A model generated the notes under the pieces. It did no database searches. It had not been told where the DNA came from and saw only the letters and a program-made list of their open reading frames with translations. A stretch of DNA of 64,000 nucleotides from Avoscillospira sp045652125. GTDB taxonomy: Bacteria > Bacillota > Clostridia > Oscillospirales > Oscillospiraceae. The stretch lies in the NCBI GenBank assembly GCA_045652125.1, contig JAZRTT010000019.1, positions 1 to 64,000 of the forward strand, in the 5' to 3' direction. Made by a program: the position numbers and the translations under genes. Of the stretch, positions 15,568-24,681 are shown one piece after another. Numbering within the stretch: the first letter of the stretch is position 1; every line of letters starts with the position of its first letter.

Positions 15568-16908
15568 TTATATCTCGCCACTGTTCCAATCCACCTGAAT
15601 AAAATGGAACATTGCGCGTAAATCATCCTGAGTCAGTTCCTGCGCCCATGAACAATCTCCAAATTTTGCCGCAAATGCCGTTTCACCTTTTTCGGCCAGC
15701 AAAAAACAGCCGTTGGAGGATGCCTGTGTCAGCCGATCTTCTCCACTAAACGCGTAAATAGTGAAGATATCTTCCATCTTCCATCCTCTGCCATTCCATT
15801 TGGAAAAGGTATATCCGTGGTCTTTGGAATCTGTTTCCCGACGGGAAACCGTCAACTGGCCATACCAGTCTTTCGGCAAATCAAGATACCAGCCGCCTTG
15901 ATAGCAATGGTAAGTTGTCATTTTTGAGATCTGATTACCATCCGGCAGAAGGTTAAACCAATCGATCACCCAATGGGTCTCCTCTGTACTGTCTGTACTG
16001 GGCAGTGCCACCGGTGCAGGCAATTCCACCAATCCGTCATAATCAATATCCGATGCATAAACATTGTAGTTTCGCACGGTTCGGGCACTCAGTCCCGTTT
16101 CCGTATTGGCTGCAATGTTGCGGAACACGCCATCGGTGCAGGCAAAAATATCTGTTATGATATCTTCCTGACCATAAGCGCTGGCCACAAATACAGCAGG
16201 TACACCGGGAGATACATACCCTGTGACGATCCGCTTGATCTGCATAGCCCCGGCAGATAGCCCGGCTTCCGGCTCCCGCACCATTTGGCCATTTTCATAG
16301 CGGTACAATTCCGCCACGCCGGTTCTGCCGTCAGCCTCCATACGCAAGACAAAAACATCCCGGCAGTCATCCCCGTTCAAATCTGCAACGGTAAATTCCA
16401 CATAATTGGCGGTCATCAGTTCTACCAGGCGGCCATCTCGATATGCATAGGTGCCAAGAGATTGGGAAATCTGTTCGCTGAGCTGGCGGCCCACCAGAAT
16501 TTCCAACCCCGGTTTTCCGTCTAACTGTGCGTAATCAACGGCATCGAAGGCTCCGCCGTCACCTTCAATCACGGCGGTATTTTTAAAGCTCCCGTCACCG
16601 CACTCATCAAAAATGAAGGTTTTAAGGGGTTTTGTCCCGCCGGTCTTTACAAAGACAAGGGCCTCATCCTGTCCGTCGCCGTCCAGATCTGCCAATTGTA
16701 CCGCCTGCTGGTTGGAGCCGGTGAGTGGCCCGGAATAAGCTGCATCCTGCACCAGGACCTGATCGATGGCTTTTTGCAATTCATAGTACTCATCCGGCTG
16801 CTGCGGCAGAGCATAAAAGGAATCCGCAGGGCGACCAACACAGCCCGTACACAAAGCCATAAGCAAAAGTACGGCCGTTATGGTTTTGATCGTGTTTCTT
16901 TTTTTCAC
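15568..16908 (-). CDS. Lipoprotein with FG-GAP/VCBS-like repeats
   Basis: A 446-residue secreted lipoprotein of unknown function. The GTG at 16908 is chosen because AAAGGAGG lies 6-7 bases upstream. A basic and hydrophobic segment ends in the lipobox ALCTGC. The mature part carries calcium-loop-like Asp-rich motifs of FG-GAP/VCBS repeats: DLDGDGQDE, DLNGDDCRD and DIDYDGLVE, spaced about 100 to 130 residues apart, which points to a beta-propeller-like fold. It is the first gene of a unit followed within 12 bases by a response regulator and its kinase. It may sense or modulate the signal, which is inferred from position. Confidence 0.85.
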   Translation of the reverse strand: MKKRNTIKTITAVLLLMALCTGCVGRPADSFYALPQQPDEYYELQKAIDQVLVQDAAYSGPLTGSNQQAVQLADLDGDGQDEALVFVKTGGTKPLKTFIFDECGDGSFKNTAVIEGDGGAFDAVDYAQLDGKPGLEILVGRQLSEQISQSLGTYAYRDGRLVELMTANYVEFTVADLNGDDCRDVFVLRMEADGRTGVAELYRYENGQMVREPEAGLSAGAMQIKRIVTGYVSPGVPAVFVASAYGQEDIITDIFACTDGVFRNIAANTETGLSARTVRNYNVYASDIDYDGLVELPAPVALPSTDSTEETHWVIDWFNLLPDGNQISKMTTYHCYQGGWYLDLPKDWYGQLTVSRRETDSKDHGYTFSKWNGRGWKMEDIFTIYAFSGEDRLTQASSNGCFLLAEKGETAFAAKFGDCSWAQELTQDDLRAMFHFIQVDWNSGEI

Positions 16909-16942
16909 AAACAGCCTCCTTTTACCCATCATTCAACTTAGA

Positions 16943-16951
16943 ATTATAACA
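16943..16951 (-). promoter_or_regulatory. Extended -10 promoter for the lipoprotein-two-component operon
   Basis: On the minus strand TGTTATAAT, an extended -10 element, lies about 35 bases before the GTG start. No good -35 box is seen, as is usual for extended -10 promoters. It would drive the run of genes down to pgsA. Confidence 0.55.
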
Positions 16952-16990
16952 CAAAATCCGAGGAATTTATAGTCTAAGTGTAAATTTTTC

Positions 16991-19900
16991 TTATTTTAGG
17001 ACAACATTTTTCTCGCCAAGGATCTCCGCCAATTCCCTGCACAGTTCCTGCCTGGGCTCACACCATGCCTGGCGTCGAATCTTCGTATCGGAATAATACA
17101 ATACCACAGGTACTCTGCCGGGGAACATCTGTAAAACTCCGCGGACTCTGTCGTCCTGTCTGCTGTGTTCCGATGGAATCTGCAAATAAACCTTCCCTGC
17201 GCGGGACGGCTCATTTTGTCCTTCAGCCCCTCCGGTTTGCTCATATGTCTCCAGCGGCCAGACTTGATTGACGATCATTTGAGGCGCTTTTTCGTCACGG
17301 ACGGAAATTTTTCCGGAAATGACGATACCTGCGTTTTCCTTCAGAAAACCGCCATAACGGTCAATGGTATTGGAGAATACCAAAAGTTCCATTGAACCGG
17401 TATCGTCCTCCAGCGTCATATAAGCCATTAAGGAATGATTTCGGGTGGTTTTCATTTTGATCTGCTGCACCATGCCCGCAATGGAGATCACCTGCTCATC
17501 GGCAAATTCAGAACCGCCGTTTTCAAAGCAGTTCAAAATATCGCCAATGGCAGCTACCTTTGCCTTTTTCAGCATTGCACGATAGTCATCCATGGGGTGT
17601 CCGGACAGGTACAGGCCCGTCACATCCTTTTCCATGGCCATCTGGTCCCGACGGCTCAACTCCGGCAGATCCGGCACCGGAATCGTCACCAAAGCACGCT
17701 CCGAATCTGCAGCCATGTCAAACAGCCCCATCTGCCCTTCCACATTCCGGCGGCGACCATCTGCCACAGAATCCATAACCGCTTCGTATATGTAAAGAAG
17801 CTGGCTGCGATGCAGGCCGAAACAGTCACAGGCGCCGCATTTAATCAGATTTTCCACTGCACGCTTATTCAGTTCCGTACCGTAAAGCCTGGTGCAGAAG
17901 TCCTCCAAACTTTGAAACAAACCGCCTGCCTGTCGCTCTGCCGTAACCTTTTGAATAAATCCACGGCCAATGTTTTTTACAGCCGCCAGACCAAAGCGGA
18001 TTCCTTCCGGAACAACCGTGAAGTGTGCATCCGATTCGTTGATATTGGGCGGCAGCACGGGAATGCCCATATCTTTGCAATCACTGATATATCCGGCGAC
18101 TTTAACGGAACCGTCCAGCACAGAAGTCATCAATGCAGCCATGTATTCCTTGGGATAGTGACACTTGAGGTATGCCGTATCGTAGGCTACCTTGGCATAA
18201 CAAACAGCATGGGCCTTATTAAAGGCATAATTGGCAAAGTCAAATATCTCATCATAGATCGCGTTCGCAACAGCCTCCGGTACGCCTACCGCCATCGCGC
18301 CGTGAATATTCCGCTGCGAATCGCCGTAAACAAAAGCCTTTCGCTCTGCCACTATAATGTCCTGCTTCTTTTTGGAGATGGCACGTCGGACATTGTCAGC
18401 CTGCCCCAGGCTGAATCCGCCCAGACGGCGGAAAATTTCGATCACCTGTTCCTGATAGACGATACAGCCATAGGTGACCTGCAAAATCGGCTGGAGCATG
18501 GGATGTTTGTAGACGATCGTCTCCGGACGAAGTTTACTTTGAACAAACCGGGGGATGGAATCCATAGGGCCGGGCCTGTAAAGCGCAACGATTGCAGTAA
18601 TATCTTCAATAGACTGCGGTTTCAGCTGGGTGCAAACACCGGTCATGCCGGCAGATTCCATCTGGAATACGCCGGACGTCTGCCCTGCTGAAAGCATAGC
18701 AAAGGTTTCCGGGTCATCATCCCGAATCTTCCCCATATCAAAATCCGGCTCTTTCTTGCGGATATCCTGCACGGCATCTTCAATTACCGTCAGGTTCCGC
18801 AGGCCCAGAAAGTCCATTTTCAAAAGCCCCAGTTCTTCCAATGTGGTCATGGTGTACTGGGTCACAATCGTGTCGTCATTGGTGCTCAGCGGCACATAGT
18901 TATAGACCGGCAGCTTGGTAATAACCACACCGGCAGCGTGTGTTGAGGTGTTCCGGGGCATGCCTTCCAGGCTCCGGGCTGTGTCGATCAATTCCTTTAC
19001 CCGGTCATCCCCGTCGTACATTTCTTTCAGCTGCGGTGAGACTTTCAGCGCTTCATCCAGCGTGATATGCAGCGTATTAGGTACCAATTTTGCCACCACA
19101 TCCGTCTCCGCATAGGTGAAATTCAGGGCACGACCCACATCGCGGATAGCCCCCCGAGCTGCCATGGTACCAAAGGTAACGATCTGCGCCACGTGGTCTT
19201 CTCCATATTTTTCCCGGACGTAATCCACCACTTCTCCCCGTCTGGTATCGCCAAAGTCCATATCAATATCGGGCATGGAGATTCGTTCCGGATTCAAAAA
19301 GCGTTCAAAATAAAGGCTGTACTGCATGGGATCCAAATCCGTAATATGCAGAGTATAAGAAACCATTGAGCCTGCGGCACTTCCGCGGCCCGGCCCTACC
19401 GGAATCCCAACCGACTTGGCATAGCGCACAAAATCGGACACGATCAGAAAATAATCTGTAAAGCCCATTTTCTCGATCATGTCGATCTCATAATTTAGTT
19501 GCTGGCGATATTCCGGATGCCGGTCTCCATACCGCTCCTCAAAGCCCCGGTCGCACAATTCCCGCAAATAAGACAGGGAATCATACCCCTCGGGCAGTTT
19601 GAATTCCGGCAAATGATATTTTCCGAAGGTAAACTCTACGTTGCATCGCTCTGCAATCTTCACCGTATTGGCAAAGGCATCTTCCTGCTGCGGAAATAAT
19701 TGCCGCAGTTCTTCTTCCGACTTCAGATAAAATTCATCGGTTTCAAATTTCATGCGGTTGGGGTCATCCACCGTCTTGCCCATCTGGACGCACATAAGGA
19801 CATCCTGCATCCGACTGTCTTCCCGTCTCAGGTAATGGGCATCGTTGGTGACAACCAGCGGCAGGCCGGTTTCCCTGCTGAGACGCAGAATCCCCTGATT

Positions 19901-20455
19901 GATTTCCTGCTGTTCCGGCAGCCCGTGATCCTGAAGCTCCAGATAGAAATTTCCTTCTCCGAAAAGCTTTGCATATTCCAAAGCTTTTGCTTTGGCGCCT
20001 TCATAGTCTTTAGACAACAGCAATTGCGGCACTTGCCCTGCTACACAAGCGGAAAGTGCGATGATTCCCTCATGATGGGATCGAAGCAGCTCCGTATCCA
20101 CTCGCGGTTTCCCATAGAAACCATCCACGAAGGCCTGCGATACCATATAGCTTAAGTTGCGGTAGCCGATCTCATTTTCACAAAGGAGCACCAGATGAAA
20201 TGCCTCGTGATCCACACCGTGTACCCGGTCATTTCTTGTACGGGGTGCAACATAGACCTCACAGCCGATAATGGGTTTTACGCCGGCTTTTTTCGCCGCC
20301 TTATAGAAATCGATCACACCGTACATAACACCGTGATCTGTGATGGCAACGGCCTGCTGACCGATCTCCTTCACTCTGTCCATAATGCCGCCGATTCGAC
20401 AGGCACCGTCCAGCAGGCTGAACTCCGTATGAACATGGAGATGAACAAAGCCCAT
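16991..20455 (-). CDS. dnaE: DNA polymerase III subunit alpha DnaE
   Basis: A 1154-residue replicative or lagging-strand polymerase alpha subunit of the DnaE type. It begins with the PHP domain (FVHLHVHTEFSLLDGACRI). The palm domain has the catalytic aspartates in PDIDMDFGD at about residue 393-401, and GPGRGSAAGS lies before it. ALYRPGPMDSIPRFV belongs to the finger part. A helix-hairpin-helix and an OB fold (ISIAGMVQQIK) follow. In Firmicutes DnaE works next to PolC. The ATG has a good AAAGGAG site. It follows whiA by about 20 bases. Confidence 0.97.
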   Translation of the reverse strand: MGFVHLHVHTEFSLLDGACRIGGIMDRVKEIGQQAVAITDHGVMYGVIDFYKAAKKAGVKPIIGCEVYVAPRTRNDRVHGVDHEAFHLVLLCENEIGYRNLSYMVSQAFVDGFYGKPRVDTELLRSHHEGIIALSACVAGQVPQLLLSKDYEGAKAKALEYAKLFGEGNFYLELQDHGLPEQQEINQGILRLSRETGLPLVVTNDAHYLRREDSRMQDVLMCVQMGKTVDDPNRMKFETDEFYLKSEEELRQLFPQQEDAFANTVKIAERCNVEFTFGKYHLPEFKLPEGYDSLSYLRELCDRGFEERYGDRHPEYRQQLNYEIDMIEKMGFTDYFLIVSDFVRYAKSVGIPVGPGRGSAAGSMVSYTLHITDLDPMQYSLYFERFLNPERISMPDIDMDFGDTRRGEVVDYVREKYGEDHVAQIVTFGTMAARGAIRDVGRALNFTYAETDVVAKLVPNTLHITLDEALKVSPQLKEMYDGDDRVKELIDTARSLEGMPRNTSTHAAGVVITKLPVYNYVPLSTNDDTIVTQYTMTTLEELGLLKMDFLGLRNLTVIEDAVQDIRKKEPDFDMGKIRDDDPETFAMLSAGQTSGVFQMESAGMTGVCTQLKPQSIEDITAIVALYRPGPMDSIPRFVQSKLRPETIVYKHPMLQPILQVTYGCIVYQEQVIEIFRRLGGFSLGQADNVRRAISKKKQDIIVAERKAFVYGDSQRNIHGAMAVGVPEAVANAIYDEIFDFANYAFNKAHAVCYAKVAYDTAYLKCHYPKEYMAALMTSVLDGSVKVAGYISDCKDMGIPVLPPNINESDAHFTVVPEGIRFGLAAVKNIGRGFIQKVTAERQAGGLFQSLEDFCTRLYGTELNKRAVENLIKCGACDCFGLHRSQLLYIYEAVMDSVADGRRRNVEGQMGLFDMAADSERALVTIPVPDLPELSRRDQMAMEKDVTGLYLSGHPMDDYRAMLKKAKVAAIGDILNCFENGGSEFADEQVISIAGMVQQIKMKTTRNHSLMAYMTLEDDTGSMELLVFSNTIDRYGGFLKENAGIVISGKISVRDEKAPQMIVNQVWPLETYEQTGGAEGQNEPSRAGKVYLQIPSEHSRQDDRVRGVLQMFPGRVPVVLYYSDTKIRRQAWCEPRQELCRELAEILGEKNVVLK

Positions 20456-20476
20456 GGTGAGGCTCCTTTCTTTCGT

Positions 20477-21370
20477 TTACTGTCCTGCCAATTCCAGAAG
20501 CTTTCGCATCCGATGATTGATGGCAGATTTGGTCAAGGGAGGGTTCTGCATCTGTGCCAGTTCGCTAAGGGTGGCTTCCGGGTTTTCTTTTCGAAGCTGT
20601 GCCGTTTTCCGCAGCTTGTCCGGCAAATCGTTGTAGCTGCCGTTGGCCTCCAGCCGACGAATCGCAGCCAACTGTTCCTGTGCCGCATCCACCGCCTTGC
20701 TCAGGTTCGCTGTCTCGCAGTTGACACGGCGATTGACGTCATTCCGCAGATCTTTCTCAACCTTGGCCTCCATGATGCGCATGGCATTTACCGGTGCACC
20801 CATGGTGGTCAAGACATCTTCAATGTAATCGCTTTGCTTAAAATACAAAATGCTGTTTCCCCCGCGTGCCGCATCTTTCGGGAAAAAGCCCAGTTCCATA
20901 AACAGGCTGTGTACCTCCCGGCTTACCCGATGGTGGGAGGTTGCCAGCTCCAGATGATACCGTTTCTCCGGATCGGTCACAGAACCGCCTGCCATAAATG
21001 CGCCCCGGAGAAAACTGATTTTACAGCAATCCTCTTCCAAAACACCCAAATTCATATGCAGCGATACGGTCGTCTCCGGCTCCAGTCCGAACGCACGGTA
21101 AACAGACAGGATCTTCTCCCGGTCATCCAAAGCAAATACCCGCTTGCCCCGTTCTTCATCCGGTATTTGATCAAAATCCAGACCAAACGCTTTCCGGAAC
21201 AACCGCGGCAGCCGCTGCGCAAAATCTTTACTTTCCGTTACGATACGAATACCGCTCAAAGAGCAGGTATTGCAAAACAGTAAAACACCGTAAGCTTCAG
21301 CTACGGCACAGCAGTCTTTATGCAGAGGGAGGCGGCACAATTCCGCCTTGACATTGGAACAAAAGGACAT
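20477..21370 (-). CDS. whiA: DNA-binding protein WhiA
   Basis: A 297-residue WhiA orthologue, a DNA-binding protein that affects cell division and chromosome segregation in Gram-positive bacteria. The N-terminal two thirds are a degenerate LAGLIDADG homing endonuclease fold (SFCSNVKAELC at the start, LRGAFMAGGSVTDPEKRYHLE in the middle). The C-terminal helix-turn-helix is TLSELAQMQNPPLTKSAINHRMRKL. It follows rapZ directly; the yvcK gene that normally sits between the two is absent. Confidence 0.95.
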   Translation of the reverse strand: MSFCSNVKAELCRLPLHKDCCAVAEAYGVLLFCNTCSLSGIRIVTESKDFAQRLPRLFRKAFGLDFDQIPDEERGKRVFALDDREKILSVYRAFGLEPETTVSLHMNLGVLEEDCCKISFLRGAFMAGGSVTDPEKRYHLELATSHHRVSREVHSLFMELGFFPKDAARGGNSILYFKQSDYIEDVLTTMGAPVNAMRIMEAKVEKDLRNDVNRRVNCETANLSKAVDAAQEQLAAIRRLEANGSYNDLPDKLRKTAQLRKENPEATLSELAQMQNPPLTKSAINHRMRKLLELAGQ

Positions 21371-21397
21371 AGTTTTTCCTTTCTGATGAAAAATCGT

Positions 21398-22258
21398 CTA
21401 TCGACGACCAAGATCCCGATGGCTGACAGTCGTGGTATAGCCTTTTTGTGCGGCAAATTCGCCCAATTCCTTTGCGATCGTCACAGACCGGTGTTTGCCG
21501 CCGGTACATCCTATTGCGATCACCAGATTGGTCTTTCCCTCATCCACATAGGATGGCAGGCAAAAGGTCAGAAGATCCTCCACTTTTTCCAGGAAATCTA
21601 TGGTCTGTTGGTAAGAAAAAATAAAATCATGGACTTCCGGTTCCAAACCGGTCTTTTGCTTCAATTCCGGGATATAATAGGGATTGGGCAAAAAGCGGAC
21701 ATCAAGAACCAGATCTGCTTCCCTCGGCAGCCCGAACTTGAACCCAAAGGAAACCACGGATACCGTCATAGCGCGGTCTTTCATATCGCCTGCAACAAGA
21801 TTGATCACCTCGCCGCGCAGCTTGGCCGTAGACAAGGCAGAGGTGTCAATAATGGCATTTGCCCGGTTGCGAATCGGCTGAAGAAGAACCCGTTCCCGTT
21901 CCACGGCTGCCGCCAACTCACTGCCGTCTTTGGTCAAAGGATGCTTGCGGCGGGTTTCTTTATATCGCTTGATGATGGTCTCCGTATCCGCTTCTACATA
22001 CACGATGGTATATTGAAGCTGCATCTGATCCAGACTGTCAAGTGCCTTAAACAGCGCATCAAACGTCAGATTCGCCCGTGAGTCCGTGACCAGAGCCACT
22101 CGCTCATACCGGCCTTTGGTCGCAAGGCACAGCTGGGCAAACTGCGGAATCAGATCCGCAGGCATATTATCTACGCAATAGAATCCGATATCTTCCAAAA
22201 AGGAAGCCGTTTTACTTTTACCTGCACCGGATAAACCGGAAACAACAACAAACTGCAT
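21398..22258 (-). CDS. rapZ: RNase adapter protein RapZ (YvcJ)
   Basis: A 286-residue nucleotide-binding protein of the RapZ/YvcJ family. The Walker A motif GLSGAGKS is near residue 8, VDNMPADLIPQF follows, the Walker B-like region is ALVTDSRANLTFD, and the C-terminal domain has IGCTGGKHRSVTIAKEL. In E. coli it steers RNase E to GlmZ; in Firmicutes it is linked to nucleotide-sugar signalling and competence. The ATG at 22258 has a GGTAGGTG site. The longer frame to 22318 runs into murB and is rejected. Confidence 0.95.
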   Translation of the reverse strand: MQFVVVSGLSGAGKSKTASFLEDIGFYCVDNMPADLIPQFAQLCLATKGRYERVALVTDSRANLTFDALFKALDSLDQMQLQYTIVYVEADTETIIKRYKETRRKHPLTKDGSELAAAVERERVLLQPIRNRANAIIDTSALSTAKLRGEVINLVAGDMKDRAMTVSVVSFGFKFGLPREADLVLDVRFLPNPYYIPELKQKTGLEPEVHDFIFSYQQTIDFLEKVEDLLTFCLPSYVDEGKTNLVIAIGCTGGKHRSVTIAKELGEFAAQKGYTTTVSHRDLGRR

Positions 22259-22265
22259 AATACAC

Positions 22266-23159
22266 CTACCAAATCCGCACTTCAGGCTCCAATTCCACAC
22301 CGGAATGTTCCCATACACATTGTTTCACCATGGCCATAACAGCCAAAACATCCTCCGCTGTGGCACCACCCAGGTTGACCACAAATCCGGCATGCTTTTC
22401 GGAAACCGCCGCTTGACCCACCCTTTTTCCTTTGAGACCGGCTTCTTCGATCAGTACCGCCGCGTAACCATCTGCCGGACGCTTGAACGTAGAACCGGCA
22501 GAGGGCAGTTCCAAAGGTTGAGAGGCACGCCGTTTTTCCATCAGCTCCTGCATTTCGGCTCCGATGGCAGCAGGATCCCCGGATTTTAAGCAAAATCGTA
22601 CCCGGAGAATTACTGCAGACTGTTTCTGAAATACACTGTTTCGATAAGAAAAGCCAAGGCTTTTCCCTTCCGCTGTCAACACCGATCCATCCTGCAGCAA
22701 TCCCTCGGCGTATGTTGCCACCTGTTTCATTTCCCCGCCATAGGCACCGGCATTCATATATACACCACCACCTACTGTACCGGGAATCCCATGGGCAAAT
22801 TCCAGACCGGACAAGCCCCTATCCCGGGCAAAACAAGCCAGTTTTGCAAGAGGCACACCGGCTTCCGCTTCCAATACACCATTGCCAAGGTCCTGTATTC
22901 GATTCAGCCCCTTGGTGCAGATCACCAACCGATCCAGCCCCTGATCCGGTGCCAATATATTCGTGCCTGCGCCCAAAATCAAGGGCTGTACATTCTGTTT
23001 GAGGCAAAAGCGGTACAGTTCTGTCAGCATCTCCGCAGATTTGGGAAATGCCATGGGTGCAGGTCCTCCGATTCGGAAGGATGTATGCTTTGACAACGGT
23101 TCAACTTTTCTCAAATCCAAAAAGGGAAATTCTTGCTGCAATCTATCAAACAAGGTCAT
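22266..23159 (-). CDS. murB: UDP-N-acetylenolpyruvoylglucosamine reductase MurB
   Basis: A 297-residue flavoenzyme that reduces UDP-GlcNAc-enolpyruvate to UDP-MurNAc in peptidoglycan synthesis. FAD-binding motifs are LGAGTNIL and GIPGTVGGGVYMNAGAYGGE. The catalytic Ser is in SAGSTFKRP, and the C-terminal Glu in VELEPEVRIW. It is of the type II class without the extra loop. A GGAGGCG site precedes the ATG. It is the first gene of the murB-rapZ-whiA-dnaE unit. Confidence 0.96.
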   Translation of the reverse strand: MTLFDRLQQEFPFLDLRKVEPLSKHTSFRIGGPAPMAFPKSAEMLTELYRFCLKQNVQPLILGAGTNILAPDQGLDRLVICTKGLNRIQDLGNGVLEAEAGVPLAKLACFARDRGLSGLEFAHGIPGTVGGGVYMNAGAYGGEMKQVATYAEGLLQDGSVLTAEGKSLGFSYRNSVFQKQSAVILRVRFCLKSGDPAAIGAEMQELMEKRRASQPLELPSAGSTFKRPADGYAAVLIEEAGLKGKRVGQAAVSEKHAGFVVNLGGATAEDVLAVMAMVKQCVWEHSGVELEPEVRIW

Positions 23160-23189
23160 AAACGCCTCCGGGTGTTTGTTCTCTCTTGT

Positions 23190-23198
23190 ATCTTATCA
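23190..23198 (-). promoter_or_regulatory. Possible extended -10 promoter of murB
   Basis: The minus strand reads TGATAAGAT about 30 bases before the murB start, an extended -10-like element. The -35 region is weak. Confidence 0.4.
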
Positions 23199-23247
23199 CA
23201 TCTGCCCGGAAAAGAAAACCGCAAATTAAAAAATAAGGAAAATAGAT

Positions 23248-23281
23248 CAAAGGCTTCCCCGTCAGTTCAGGGAAGCCTTTG
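23248..23281 (-). terminator. Terminator after hprK
   Basis: A perfect 12-bp stem (23248-23259 with 23270-23281) begins 9 bases after the hprK stop. The following minus-strand sequence is T-rich (TATTTTCC, then a T-run). Confidence 0.75.
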
Positions 23282-23289
23282 TTTTCAAA

Positions 23290-24240
23290 TCAAAACGCTG
23301 CAGTATCTGAGGATTGCTGGAAAAATTTGTTCAGCTGCTCCGTAAACTCCTCTGCAGGATTGTAACCCATTTGTTTCTGGCGATTGTTCATAGCCGCAAC
23401 TTCAAAAATCACTGCCAGATTTCGTCCTGGCGTGACCGGAACTGTAATCGAAGGAATTTTGACACCCAAAATCTCCGTGTAATGATTCTCCAGTCCCAGA
23501 CGGTCATAAACCTCACTGTCTTTCCAGTGAACAATGTTAATGATCAGATCAATACTGGACGATTCCTTGACAGCACCCATACCGAAGAGCTTGGCAACAT
23601 TGATCACACCTATACCGCGCAGTTCAATATAATGCCGCAGCACTTCCGGTGCACTGCCCAACAACTGGGAAGAGGAAATTTTCTTTAATTCCACCGCATC
23701 ATCTGCTACCAGTCGATGCCCCCGCTTTACCAGTTCGATGGCTGTTTCACTTTTGCCGATTCCGCTGTCACCGGTAATAAAAATACCCTGACCGTAAATC
23801 TCTACCAGAACGCCATGTCTGGTTACACGAGGCGCCAAATAAGATTTTAGTGCCATAATCAGACCGGAAACCGTATAGGATGTGGTTTCCTGACTGCGAA
23901 GAATGGTAATGTCATGCTTTTCCGCCATCTCCAGACATTCCGGCAAAGCCTCCAGATTTCTGGCTATGATCAAGGTAGGAATCTTATAGGAAAAAACATG
24001 ATCAAATATAATGGCACGCTGCTCGCTGCTGAGCTTTCGCAAATAGGATGTCTCCACATTGCCAAGAACCTGCAGGCGCATAGGTTCAAAGTGATCAAAG
24101 AAGCCTGCCAGTTGCAGACCGGGACGGCTGATATCATCCACCGTAATACATATCTTTTCAAAATCAGTTGCCTTATGCAAAGGAAGCAGATTAAATTCAT
24201 CCACCAATTTTGTCAACGGCACGCTGTAAATGGGTCCCAT
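23290..24240 (-). CDS. hprK: HPr kinase/phosphorylase HprK
   Basis: A 316-residue bifunctional enzyme that phosphorylates Ser46 of HPr and Crh, or removes the phosphate, in response to ATP, fructose bisphosphate and phosphate. Signature motifs are the P-loop GDSGIGKSETAIEL, the acidic VADDAVE and the C-terminal family signature ELRGIGVINVAKLFG. The start at 24240 (MGPIYSVPL) has a GAGGTGAGG site; an upstream in-frame start at 24279 is less likely. A Crh-like substrate is encoded at 49688-49948. It is transcribed away from rpmB. Confidence 0.95.
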   Translation of the reverse strand: MGPIYSVPLTKLVDEFNLLPLHKATDFEKICITVDDISRPGLQLAGFFDHFEPMRLQVLGNVETSYLRKLSSEQRAIIFDHVFSYKIPTLIIARNLEALPECLEMAEKHDITILRSQETTSYTVSGLIMALKSYLAPRVTRHGVLVEIYGQGIFITGDSGIGKSETAIELVKRGHRLVADDAVELKKISSSQLLGSAPEVLRHYIELRGIGVINVAKLFGMGAVKESSSIDLIINIVHWKDSEVYDRLGLENHYTEILGVKIPSITVPVTPGRNLAVIFEVAAMNNRQKQMGYNPAEEFTEQLNKFFQQSSDTAAF

Positions 24241-24324
24241 GGGCCTCACCTCGGTTTCATTATAGCTTGTTTTTCCCATTTCCGCAACAATGTAAAAATT
24301 TTTCGTTTTTTCTTAAACTTTTTC

Positions 24325-24353
24325 TTGCATTTTGAGGTCATATCTGCTATGAT
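24325..24353 (+). promoter_or_regulatory. Sigma-A promoter of rpmB
   Basis: TTGCAT (24325-24330) and TATGAT (24348-24353) are 17 bp apart, about 57 bases before the rpmB start. Confidence 0.8.
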
Positions 24354-24409
24354 GTAGGGGCGTCTTTAGGACAACATTCAAAAATCTCAACGGCAAGGAG
24401 GTGCAGCAA

Positions 24410-24598
24410 GTGGCAAAATGCGATATCTGCGGCAAGGGCGTGACCTTTGGTATCAAGGTTTCTCACTCCCATAGACGGTCCAATCGTCCCGTGAAGCCCA
24501 ATGTTAAGCGTGTCAAGGCGGTTGTTGACGGTACTCCTCGCCATGTACATGTCTGTACAAGATGCCTTCGTTCCAACAAAGTGGAGCGGGCCATCTGA
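24410..24598 (+). CDS. rpmB: 50S ribosomal protein L28
   Basis: A 62-residue L28 of the zinc-binding (C+) type, with CDICGKG at the N-terminus and CTRCLRSNKV near the end forming a four-cysteine zinc site. SHSHRRSNRPVKPNVKRVK is typical. The start is the GTG at 24410, 8 bases after AAGGAGG. It is a single-gene unit with its own promoter and terminator. Confidence 0.97.
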   Translation: MAKCDICGKGVTFGIKVSHSHRRSNRPVKPNVKRVKAVVDGTPRHVHVCTRCLRSNKVERAI

Positions 24599-24616
24599 TT
24601 ACCGTATCACAAATGA

Positions 24617-24646
24617 CAGCTTCGGATCTTTCCGAAGCTGTTTTTG
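24617..24646 (+). terminator. Terminator of rpmB
   Basis: A 10-bp stem (24617-24626 with 24631-24640), 4-base loop and a T-run follow the L28 stop by about 20 bases. Confidence 0.92.
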
Positions 24647-24651
24647 TTTTT

Positions 24652-24672
24652 TCGCCGCAGCAAAGCTGCGGC
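24652..24672. other. GC-rich hairpin between rpmB and gpsA
   Basis: A 9-bp GC-rich stem with a 3-base loop lies 10 bases past the gpsA stop. It has no T-run in the minus direction. It may slow or end gpsA transcription, but the evidence is weak. Confidence 0.45.
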
Positions 24673-24681
24673 GATTATGCT

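Noticed and set aside
17435..18691. A 418-codon plus-strand open frame
   Set aside because: It is the antisense shadow of dnaE, without ribosome site or recognisable domains.
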